Source: Bacillota bacterium (lineage in GTDB: Bacteria; Bacillota; Clostridia; Lachnospirales; WQUN01). From it: a DNA stretch of 10,926 nt. The translations under genes and the position numbers were made by a program. The notes under the pieces were generated by a model. That model was not told where the DNA came from and made no database searches. It was given only the letters and a program-made list of their open reading frames with translations. Shown here one piece after another: positions 1 through 6,251 of the stretch; the stretch's first letter is position 1, and each line of letters begins with the position of its first letter. Where the stretch lies: positions 1 to 10,926 of the forward strand of contig WQUN01000163.1 of assembly GCA_009782085.1 (NCBI GenBank), given 5' to 3'.

Positions 1-1
1 C

Positions 2-889
2 AAGGACAGCCTCCGCTCAGATATGTCCATAACCGTCGAAACATCCGCAAAAACCAGCGACAAAATACCCGGCGCGTTTATCGGCGCAAGCGATGCCGCC
101 GATACCGCCAAAGCCGCCGTAATTTCCTCTGTGGAAAAAGGCGACGCTGGTAAAGTCGCCAAAGCCGCCGCCATTTCCGCTGTGGACAAAGGCATAACAG
201 ACGGCAAGAGAAGCCTCAGCCCAGATATATCCGGAACCGTCGAAACATCCGCAAAAACCAGCGACAAAATACCCGGCGCGTTTATCGGCGCAAGCGATGC
301 CGCCGATACCACCAAGGCCGCCGTCATTTCATATGTGGACAAAGGCGTAATGGGCGGCAATGACAGCCTCCGCTCAGATATATCCGGAACCGTCGAAACA
401 TCCGCAAAAACCGGCGGCGCAATACCCGGCGCAATTAAAGACGCAGACAACATCGCAGAAGTAACCATCATTTCCACTATGAACAAAAGCGAAAAAGACA
501 GCGCGTTTATCGGCGTGAGCGATGCCGCCGATACTGCCAAAGCCGCCGTCATTTCCTCTATCGACAAAAACAAAAAAGACGGTGCAGACAGCTCTGACAT
601 GGATCTGTCAACCGGAACTGTCGATGCAGCCGTGAAAACCGGCGCGGAAATACCCAGAGCTACTTTTGACGCGGACAAAACCGCCGAAGCCGCCGCCGTT
701 GCAGCTTTGGACAGAAACAAAAAAACCTGCGCGGGCATCTCTGACTTGGACCTGAATGGATCCGCCGTGACAGCCAATACTTCAGCCCCTCCTCTTGACA
801 CCGGCGAGTCCGCCGCGGTCAAGGCTATGGCCGAAAACAATGATATGACAATTTATGTCTTGCCGAAGTGGAGCATATTGCCGCTATGA
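2..889 (+). CDS. Repeat-rich protein of unknown function, 5' end outside the window
   Basis: The reading frame is open to the left edge, and the codons before the first ATG (23) still encode repeat sequence (KDSLRSD, matching NDSLRSD further on), so ATG 23 is not the real start and the gene is 5'-truncated by the window. About 295 codons are visible. The protein is made of imperfect units of roughly 50-68 residues that open with GTVETSAKT or GTVDAAVKT, continue with IPGAFIGASDAADTAKAAVIS, and end in a charged Asp/Lys/Ser stretch. It is rich in Ala, Asp, Lys, Ser and Thr and has no Cys-rich, transmembrane or catalytic motif in the visible part. The last 15-20 residues (ending in WSILPL) depart from the repeat style. 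Its TGA overlaps the ATG of the next gene (ATGA, 886-889), which suggests translational coupling with the YARHG protein. I do not recognise the family. A surface or structural repeat protein is a guess. Confidence 0.7.
   Translation, partial: KDSLRSDMSITVETSAKTSDKIPGAFIGASDAADTAKAAVISSVEKGDAGKVAKAAAISAVDKGITDGKRSLSPDISGTVETSAKTSDKIPGAFIGASDAADTTKAAVISYVDKGVMGGNDSLRSDISGTVETSAKTGGAIPGAIKDADNIAEVTIISTMNKSEKDSAFIGVSDAADTAKAAVISSIDKNKKDGADSSDMDLSTGTVDAAVKTGAEIPRATFDADKTAEAAAVAALDRNKKTCAGISDLDLNGSAVTANTSAPPLDTGESAAVKAMAENNDMTIYVLPKWSILPL
5..559 (+). repeat. Internal direct repeats of the repeat-protein gene
   Basis: Bases 31-106 and 235-310 are identical over 76 bp (offset 204 bp, 68 codons). A third, partial copy starts at 388 and matches for about 25 bp before diverging. 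Bases 501-559 match 72-130 with only a few differences. A separate 20-bp block recurs at 5-24 and 362-381. All offsets are multiples of three, so the repeats keep the coding frame. Near-identity at the DNA level, beyond what protein conservation needs, points to recent duplication or gene conversion. Confidence 0.9.
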
Positions 890-1749
890 ACAATAAGAAA
901 CAAAAACTGCCGATCGTCGGAAAGACGCTGTTTGTTGTCCTGGCCGCTCTCTTCGTTTTTTTGGAGTTGCAGTCCGCCAAGGACAAATTCTTTGCGTCGT
1001 CGCAGGGGAATGGCGTGACCGCAGAGTCCGCGGCCTCGCCCGGGCAGAGTTCTCGACCGCAAACACCGCAGCCTTCGCCGGAAACCGAAAGCGGCTCCGC
1101 GAGCTCACCGGCGCCGGCTTCGTCCCCGAGCGAAAACAGCGCGTCCACGGCACAGCCGAAAATCGCCGACACAGGCGGAACGGCCACGGCAAACCCGGAT
1201 AATACCGGTACGGGCGAAGCCTCATCCAACCCCGACACCGACAAAACGGGCGCGGCCTCGGCCAACGCGAACACAGGAAGCGCCGGCGAAGCCTCTCCCG
1301 CCGCCGGTACGGGCGAAGCCTCGCCCTCCCCCGGCCCTGATACGGGCGTCTCCGGTAATTTGGCCGCGGCATCTTCGCCATCCTCAAAATCAACGGGCAC
1401 ATCTCCGGCTGCCCAACCGCCGCCTTCCGGCGCCGCCTCCGGCCAGATGCTGCCGAGCGCTCTGCCGACCGACCCGGGCAGCTATGTCGTGCCCGACAGC
1501 GGCACGGTCTATCTCAGCCAGGAGGAAATAAACAGCATAAACCCGGACTTGCTCCGATTCGCGAGAAACGAGATATTCGCCAGGCACGGCTATATGTTCA
1601 AGAGGAAGGTCTACAGGGAATACTTCACGGCGAAGAGCTGGTATGTGCCCGATCCGTCCTATCCCGGCGATTTTTCCGTACTTAGCTGGGACGAGGCCTC
1701 GAACGTGCTTCGGATCAAGGCTCTCGAGAAGAGGCTTTTCGGAAATTGA
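886..1749 (+). CDS. Membrane-anchored YARHG-domain protein
   Basis: A 287-residue protein beginning MNNKKQK, followed by a hydrophobic segment at about residues 9-27 that fits an uncleaved signal anchor. Residues about 45-190 are a low-complexity Ser/Ala/Pro/Gly/Thr linker with near-repeats such as TGEASP. Residues about 205-283 are a YARHG domain: the hallmark RNEIFARHGYMF, then YFTAKSWYVP and a Leu-rich end (IKALEKR). YARHG domains are extracellular modules of unknown function in Bacillota and other bacteria. The likely layout is an N-terminal anchor with a flexible spacer presenting the domain outside the membrane. ATG 886 is preferred because it overlaps the upstream stop (ATGA). An in-frame GTG at 868 would add six residues but lacks a clear ribosome binding site. 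The gene is probably co-transcribed with the repeat protein. The domain call is firm, the biological role unknown. Confidence 0.88.
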   Translation: MNNKKQKLPIVGKTLFVVLAALFVFLELQSAKDKFFASSQGNGVTAESAASPGQSSRPQTPQPSPETESGSASSPAPASSPSENSASTAQPKIADTGGTATANPDNTGTGEASSNPDTDKTGAASANANTGSAGEASPAAGTGEASPSPGPDTGVSGNLAAASSPSSKSTGTSPAAQPPPSGAASGQMLPSALPTDPGSYVVPDSGTVYLSQEEINSINPDLLRFARNEIFARHGYMFKRKVYREYFTAKSWYVPDPSYPGDFSVLSWDEASNVLRIKALEKRLFGN

Positions 1750-1785
1750 CGCGGGCGGAGATTCATGATTCATTCGTTTCCAGAC

Positions 1786-1790
1786 GGGAG
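1786..1790 (+). promoter_or_regulatory. Ribosome binding site choosing the ppx-like start
   Basis: GGGAG lies 7 nt before ATG 1798 and is extended by a purine run (GGGAGAGAG). An upstream in-frame ATG at 1765 has GGAG only 4 nt away and would add 11 residues unlike the family, so 1798 is the better start. Confidence 0.6.
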
Positions 1791-1797
1791 AGAGATT

Positions 1798-3441
1798 ATG
1801 CCCAAAAAAGAAAAATCCAAGGATCGCGCCAGGTCGGCCAAAGACACCGGCGCCGCCAAAGAAGCCAAGGCCGCCAAGACCCCCCGGCGGGAAAAATCCT
1901 CCCCGAAGGACCGCCCCCGGACGGCCGCCGTAATCGACATCGGCTCCAACGAGCTTCGCCTTAAGATCGCGGAGAACGCGCGCGGCAAATTCAAATACAT
2001 CGAGAACCTGACCTACCCGCTGAGCCTCGGGAGGGACACCTTCGACACCGGCAAGATCAGCTTCGAGAAGGTGGAAAAGACCTGCGCGATCATCAAAAAC
2101 TTCCTCGCGGCCACGGAGGAATACGGCGTCGGCACGGAGGACGTGCGCGTGATAGCGACCACGGCCGTGCGCGAGGCCGTGAATTCGGAGTATATTCTGG
2201 ACCAGATCAAGATCAAGACGGGCCTCGACATCCGCGTCATCGACGACATGGACGAAAAACTCTACATCTACAAGCTGGTGTCCAGCATGATAGACGAGGA
2301 GCTTAAACAGTCCGCCATGATGGTGTACATCGGCTCCGGGAACATCGGCATGTCCGTCCTGGAAAACGGCAGGATACCGTTTTTGCAGAACGTCAAGATC
2401 GGCTCGCTGCGCATAAGCGAGATGTTCGAGGACATACAGGAGTATTCCGGGGAATTCTACGTGGTTCTGGAGGAATACCTGAACAGCTTCACCGACATTT
2501 TGGAGGGCGAGCTGCCCAGGCATATCAAGAACTTCATCGTCTCGGGCAACGAGATCGCCATGGTGGCCGAGCTGGCCCAGGCGGAGAAAAACGGCGTCTT
2601 TTACGCGATAACCAAGGAGAAGTTCACCGCCCTGTACGGCGACCTGAAAAACAAGACGACCGACAGGATATCGGCGGAATACCGCCTGCCGATGGAAAAG
2701 GCCGAGGTGCTGCTGCCGGCCATGTGCATATACAGCAACCTGCTGCGCTTCACGCAGACGGACGTGATAATCTCCCCGCAGATATTGCTCTCCGACGCGA
2801 TCGTGTACGAAATGCTCTTCCCGGACGAGTTCGCCGCGATAAACAAGGAATTCAACAAAAACACGGTGCTGTCCGCCAGGGCTCTGGCGAAAAAGTACGG
2901 CGTCATCGAGGGGCATTCCAGAAAGGTCGAGGACTTCGCGCTCACAATCTTCGACAAGATGAAGAAGATACACGGCATGGGCGCGCGGGAAAAGCTGCTT
3001 TTGCAGGTCGCGGCCGTCCTGCACGACATCGGGAAGTTCGTCAACCTGAGAAACCACTATCAGCACTCCTATTATATCGCCCGCGGCTCCGACATAGTCG
3101 GCCTGAACCAGCGCGAAAGCGAGATAGTCGCGCTGATCTGCGGCTACCACTCGCGCCTGACGCCGACCTTGGAGGACGAGAACTACCGTAAGCTCGGCTC
3201 TTTCGACCGCGTGCTCGTCTCCAAGCTCTCCGCCATACTCCGTATTTCCGACTCCCTCGACCGCAGCCACACCCAGAAGCTAGATGGCCTGGACGCGAAG
3301 CTCACGGAAACGGAGCTGATCCTGACGATGACCACGGACAAGAACACGGATCTGGAAAACTGGGCCTTCAACGAGCGGGCCGTGTTTTTCGAGGAAGTGT
3401 TCGGGATAAAGGCGTCGATTCGGAAGAAGAAGGTGATGTAA
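1798..3441 (+). CDS. ppx: Ppx/GppA-family phosphatase fused to an HD domain (exopolyphosphatase-like)
   Basis: A 547-residue cytoplasmic protein. Residues 1-40 are a Lys/Arg/Ala-rich extension. The actin-like Ppx/GppA fold starts at about residue 43 with the phosphate-1 loop (VIDIGSNEL). The conserved ATTAVREA segment places the probable catalytic glutamate at E126. The second phosphate loop, normally DIGGGS, reads YIGSGN (177-182), so the usual aspartate is tyrosine. The C-terminal half is an HD domain: H373, H409-D410 in VLHDIGK, H423, H451, and aspartates at 485/488 in RISDSLD. Family members remove terminal phosphate from polyphosphate or hydrolyse pppGpp. Ppk1 encoded nearby favours polyphosphate. 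A domain of this HD type is usual in long Ppx proteins. The altered second loop is seen in clostridial relatives as I recall them, so the substrate is uncertain. The stop is 4 nt before the nucleotidyltransferase remnant. Confidence 0.9.
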   Translation: MPKKEKSKDRARSAKDTGAAKEAKAAKTPRREKSSPKDRPRTAAVIDIGSNELRLKIAENARGKFKYIENLTYPLSLGRDTFDTGKISFEKVEKTCAIIKNFLAATEEYGVGTEDVRVIATTAVREAVNSEYILDQIKIKTGLDIRVIDDMDEKLYIYKLVSSMIDEELKQSAMMVYIGSGNIGMSVLENGRIPFLQNVKIGSLRISEMFEDIQEYSGEFYVVLEEYLNSFTDILEGELPRHIKNFIVSGNEIAMVAELAQAEKNGVFYAITKEKFTALYGDLKNKTTDRISAEYRLPMEKAEVLLPAMCIYSNLLRFTQTDVIISPQILLSDAIVYEMLFPDEFAAINKEFNKNTVLSARALAKKYGVIEGHSRKVEDFALTIFDKMKKIHGMGAREKLLLQVAAVLHDIGKFVNLRNHYQHSYYIARGSDIVGLNQRESEIVALICGYHSRLTPTLEDENYRKLGSFDRVLVSKLSAILRISDSLDRSHTQKLDGLDAKLTETELILTMTTDKNTDLENWAFNERAVFFEEVFGIKASIRKKKVM

Positions 3442-3445
3442 GTTT

Positions 3446-3568
3446 ATGGGAGGTATTTACACAATCGGCGAAATAGCGTCTTTGGTCGCCCCGGTTGCCC
3501 GTTCATACGGCGCGGAAAGGGTCGCGCTTTTCGGCTCGTATGCCAGGGGGGAGGCTGGATTAAATTAA
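3446..3568 (+). pseudogene. Truncated MNT-type nucleotidyltransferase gene (N-terminal 40 codons)
   Basis: An ATG four bases after the ppx-like stop opens a 40-codon frame, with an AAGGTGA ribosome binding site about 9 nt upstream. The product (MGGIYTIGEIASLVAPV through LFGSYARGE) matches the start of a minimal nucleotidyltransferase (MNT/NTP_transf_2) domain: a helix, then the strand and turn carrying the GSxARGE motif. The family next has an S-D-x-D motif whose two aspartates bind metal. Here the frame instead passes into AT-rich sequence after GEA and stops at TAA 3566. With the aspartates lost the fragment cannot be a catalytic transferase. MNT proteins are commonly antitoxins of HEPN partners, but no HEPN gene is visible, and the remainder of the gene is not found before ppk1. 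The identification rests on about 15 diagnostic residues. A short coincidental frame is possible but unlikely given the position and the motif. Confidence 0.65.
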
Positions 3569-3570
3569 TA

Positions 3571-3598
3571 TTAACAAACCATAAACCTGTTATATAAA
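3571..3598 (+). promoter_or_regulatory. brnT: Possible promoter of the brnT-brnA cassette
   Basis: TTAACA (3571-3576) and TATAAA (3593-3598) are 16 nt apart, each one base from the sigma-70/sigma-A consensus. The spacer region is strikingly AT-rich compared with neighbouring genes. A problem is that the implied start site, near 3605, lies downstream of the brnT ribosome binding site. Either transcription starts elsewhere or this transcript mainly serves brnA. BrnT-BrnA complexes typically autorepress from this region, but no clear operator palindrome is seen. Confidence 0.3.
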
Positions 3599-3603
3599 GG
3601 TGG
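3596..3603 (+). promoter_or_regulatory. brnT: Ribosome binding site for brnT TTG start
   Basis: AAAGGTGG ends 8 nt before TTG 3612. This spacing favours TTG 3612 over the in-frame GTG at 3600, which lies inside the site. The resulting protein begins MKFEWDEKK, the usual BrnT N-terminus. Confidence 0.65.
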
Positions 3604-3611
3604 ATTGCGCA

Positions 3612-3911
3612 TTGAAATTTGAATGGGACGAAAAAAAGAATGAGATTAACATAATCAAACATGGTATATCATTTCAAGAGGCAAAAACTGTATTTGACGA
3701 TGAAAACGCCGTTTTGATTTATGACGAAATACATTCGGAATACGAAGAAAGATTTATATTGATAGGGGAAGATATGCTGTTTCGCGAACTAACCGTTTGT
3801 CATTGTTATCGAGGTAATCGTGATGATATAGTCAGGCTCATATCCGCAAGAAAAGCTACAACAAGTGAAATTAAGCTATATATTTCAGGAGGTTTTAGTT
3901 ATGAAAGCTGA
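3612..3911 (+). CDS. brnT: BrnT-family toxin (type II toxin-antitoxin)
   Basis: A 99-residue basic protein with BrnT-family features in order: FEWDEKKN at the N-terminus, IKHGISFQEA, a VFDD turn, a central EERFILIG strand, LTVCHCYRG, and the closing RLISARKAT block. BrnT toxins have a RelE-like fold, are proposed ribonucleases that block translation, and are neutralised by BrnA. Length and motif order are typical and no key block is missing, so the toxin may be functional. G+C over 3601-3840 is about 35% by direct count, far below the surrounding genes (75% at 5041-5100, for example), which suggests horizontal acquisition. The start is TTG, weaker than the antitoxin's ATG. The last 11 bases overlap brnA. 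The pair sits between the ppx-like gene and ppk1. Confidence 0.9.
   Translation: MKFEWDEKKNEINIIKHGISFQEAKTVFDDENAVLIYDEIHSEYEERFILIGEDMLFRELTVCHCYRGNRDDIVRLISARKATTSEIKLYISGGFSYES
3887..3892 (+). promoter_or_regulatory. brnA: Strong ribosome binding site for brnA inside brnT
   Basis: A perfect AGGAGG lies 8 nt before ATG 3901 and within the last codons of brnT. It fixes the antitoxin start at 3901, not at the in-frame ATG 3865, which lies deeper in brnT and has no such site. Confidence 0.8.
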
Positions 3912-4110
3912 ATACACAGCCGAGGACTTCAAAAGAGGCGTTAAAAACCCGTATTTCGAGAAGCTGAACAGAAAGGTCGAAGTCGCCGTAAAGCACGAGG
4001 ATTACCAGGTGTTTTTGGAAGTCGCGGAGCAAAACGGCGTTAAACCGGAAGTGATCATGAACCGTTGTCTGGCTGATTACGCAAAAAGACTGAGGGAACA
4101 TGACGAATAA
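3901..4110 (+). CDS. brnA: BrnA-type antitoxin
   Basis: A 69-residue protein overlapping the 3' end of brnT. The N-terminus (EDFKRGVKNPYFEKLN) carries the DF-x-x-G-x-x-NPY pattern of BrnA antitoxins, followed by a predicted strand (RKVEVAV) and two helices (YQVFLEVAEQNG, KPEVIMNRCLADYAKRL) that fit a ribbon-helix-helix DNA-binding fold. BrnA binds BrnT and represses the operon. The order toxin-antitoxin and the short overlap match known brnTA loci. The C-terminal part is less typical than the N-terminus, so the family call leans on the partner and the NPY segment. G+C rises compared with brnT (43% over 3901-3960), closer to the host. The stop is 22 nt before the ppk1 start. Confidence 0.82.
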   Translation: MKAEYTAEDFKRGVKNPYFEKLNRKVEVAVKHEDYQVFLEVAEQNGVKPEVIMNRCLADYAKRLREHDE

Positions 4111-4132
4111 GCGATAAAAGAAGGTGTCTTCC

Positions 4133-6244
4133 TTGAACCCCAACCATTACATCAACCGCGAACTGAGCTGGCTGGAATTCAACGAGCGCGTGCTGGAGGA
4201 GGCCGTCGACAAATCCAACCCCCTGCTGGAACGGCTCAAATTCCTGGCCATAACCGCGTCGAACCTGGACGAGTTTTTCATGGTGCGCGTCTCGAGCCTC
4301 TGGGCCATGGAGGGGAAGAACCCGAATTACAAAGACCCCGCCGGCATGACCGTCAAGCACCAGCTCCGCGAGATAAGCCTCAAGGCGCGGGACATGACCG
4401 CCAGGCAATGCAGCTGCCTCACCCGCTCCATTTTGCCCGCTTTGGCCAAGGAAAACATCAGGTTCCTGCCCTGGGGCGAGCTTAACCCGGGTCAGGGGGA
4501 GAACGTCACCCGCTATTTCAGGAGCACGGTCTACCCCATCCTCACGCCGATGGCCATAGACCAAAGCCGGCCTTTCCCGCTGCTGAACAACGGCGCCCTT
4601 CACATCATCACTGAACTGGAGCGGCACGGCGACGACGAGACATACTTCGCGGTCATGCAGATTCCCACCGTAATCCCGAGGATAATCCCGCTGCCCTCCG
4701 AACCCGGCCAGAGGCTGTTCATGTTCCTGGAGGAACTTGTCGAGCAGCATGTCAAAGAGCTTTTCCACGGCTATAAAGTCCTGAAAACGGCGCTTTTCCG
4801 GGTCGTCAGGAATTCCGACCTGTCCATCGACGAGGAGGATTCCCAGGACATACTGGACGAGATCGAGCGCTCGATCAAGCGCAGGAAATGGGGCGACCCG
4901 GTCAAGCTCGAGATCGAGAAAAAAATGGCCAAGTCGTCGCGCCGCTTTTTGGAAAAGGCTCTGGACCTGGACGAGGACGACATCTACGAGATCACCGGCC
5001 CGATGGATCACACGGTCTGGATGGGCTTCTCCGGCCTCGCCGGCGCGGACGACCTTCGCGACGCGCCGCTCCCACCCCAGCCCTGCCCGGATTTCCTGCA
5101 CAGGGAGGACATGTTCGGCGTCATCCGCGAAAAAGACGTCCTCGTCCACCATCCCTACGAGTCCTTCGACTGCGTGACGAACTTCGTCCGTCAGGCCGCC
5201 GCCGACCCGAAGACTCTGGCGATCAAGCAGACCCTGTACCGCGTCTCCGGCGACTCGCCGATCGTCAGCGCCCTGATCCAGGCGGCGGAAAACGGCAAGC
5301 AGGTCACGGTTCTGGTGGAGCTGAAGGCCCGCTTCGACGAGGAGAACAACATCAACTGGGCGAAAAAACTCGAAAAATCCGGCTGCCACGTGGTCTACGG
5401 CCTCGTCGGCCTGAAAATACACTGCAAGATGTGCCTGGTGGTTCGGCGGGAGGACGACGGCATCCGGCGCTATCTCCACCTGAGCACCGGCAACTACAAC
5501 GACAACACCGCCCGCATATACACCGACATAGGCTATTTCACCTGCAAGGAGACTTTCGGGCAGGACGTCTCGTCCCTTTTCAACGTCCTGACCGGCTACT
5601 CGGTCATCACGAGCTGGAACAAAATTTCCGTGGCGCCCACTTCGCTCCGGGAGACGTTCCTGTACTATATCGGGACGGAGACGAAAAACGCCCTGGAGGG
5701 CAAGGACGCCTGCATTCTGGCGAAACTGAACTCCCTCGTGGACGTGGACATAATCGACGCGCTGTACAAAGCCTCCGCGGCCGGCGTGAGCGTCAAGCTC
5801 CTGGTACGCGGCATATGCTGCCTGCGGCCCGGCGTCGAGGGCGTCAGCGAGAACATCACCGTCGTCAGTATCGTGGACAGGTTTTTGGAGCACAGCCGCA
5901 TTTATTACTTCGAGAACGCCGGCACGCCGAAAATCTTCCTCTCCAGCGCGGACCTGATGCCGCGAAACCTCGACAGGCGCGTGGAGATCGCCTTCCCGAT
6001 AGAGGACGCCGCTTTGAAGGAGCGGCTCCTGGACATACTGGACATCAGCTTCTCCGACACCGAGAAGCTCCGCCAGCTCCTGCCCGACGGCGGCTACGAG
6101 CGCGTCGACAGGCGCGGCAAGGACCACAACCGCTCCCAGATAAGGTTTTACGAAATGGCCGCCGAAAGCGCCAGGCAGGCCGAGGAGGAGTACGGGAAGG
6201 CCGAGGTGTTCAGGCCGATAGAGGCGACGGGGAGAGGGGAATAA
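4133..6244 (+). CDS. ppk1: Polyphosphate kinase PPK1
   Basis: A 703-residue protein, normal for PPK1. It transfers the gamma phosphate of ATP reversibly to growing polyphosphate through a phosphohistidine. The N-terminal domain opens with YINRELSWLEFNERVLEEA and SNLDEFFMVR. The central region has IKQTLYRVSG. The catalytic region has the autophosphorylated histidine H430 in LKIHCKM and the second active-site histidine H449 in YLHLSTGNYND. Their 19-residue spacing equals that of E. coli H435/H454. The C-terminal domain shows NLDRRVEIAFPI. All key residues are present, so the enzyme should be active. TTG 4133 is chosen because AGAAGGTG ends 6 nt before it. GTG 4124 in the same frame would add three residues but has no properly spaced site. 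Seven bases separate its stop from the lipase ATG, indicating an operon. Confidence 0.97.
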   Translation: MNPNHYINRELSWLEFNERVLEEAVDKSNPLLERLKFLAITASNLDEFFMVRVSSLWAMEGKNPNYKDPAGMTVKHQLREISLKARDMTARQCSCLTRSILPALAKENIRFLPWGELNPGQGENVTRYFRSTVYPILTPMAIDQSRPFPLLNNGALHIITELERHGDDETYFAVMQIPTVIPRIIPLPSEPGQRLFMFLEELVEQHVKELFHGYKVLKTALFRVVRNSDLSIDEEDSQDILDEIERSIKRRKWGDPVKLEIEKKMAKSSRRFLEKALDLDEDDIYEITGPMDHTVWMGFSGLAGADDLRDAPLPPQPCPDFLHREDMFGVIREKDVLVHHPYESFDCVTNFVRQAAADPKTLAIKQTLYRVSGDSPIVSALIQAAENGKQVTVLVELKARFDEENNINWAKKLEKSGCHVVYGLVGLKIHCKMCLVVRREDDGIRRYLHLSTGNYNDNTARIYTDIGYFTCKETFGQDVSSLFNVLTGYSVITSWNKISVAPTSLRETFLYYIGTETKNALEGKDACILAKLNSLVDVDIIDALYKASAAGVSVKLLVRGICCLRPGVEGVSENITVVSIVDRFLEHSRIYYFENAGTPKIFLSSADLMPRNLDRRVEIAFPIEDAALKERLLDILDISFSDTEKLRQLLPDGGYERVDRRGKDHNRSQIRFYEMAAESARQAEEEYGKAEVFRPIEATGRGE

Positions 6245-6251
6245 ACGGCGG

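Noticed and set aside
825..1400. Pro/Ala/Val-rich minus-strand frames opposite the YARHG linker
   Set aside because: They mirror the low-complexity linker codons, and the plus frame continues into a genuine YARHG domain.
1390..3270. A 626-codon minus-strand frame opposite the ppx-like gene
   Set aside because: Low-information sequence with a His/Val/Asp/Arg bias mirroring the plus-strand codons. The plus strand encodes clear Ppx and HD motifs over the same bases.
3865..3900. Longer brnA start at ATG 3865
   Set aside because: It would add 12 residues encoded inside brnT and lacks a ribosome binding site. The perfect AGGAGG points to ATG 3901.
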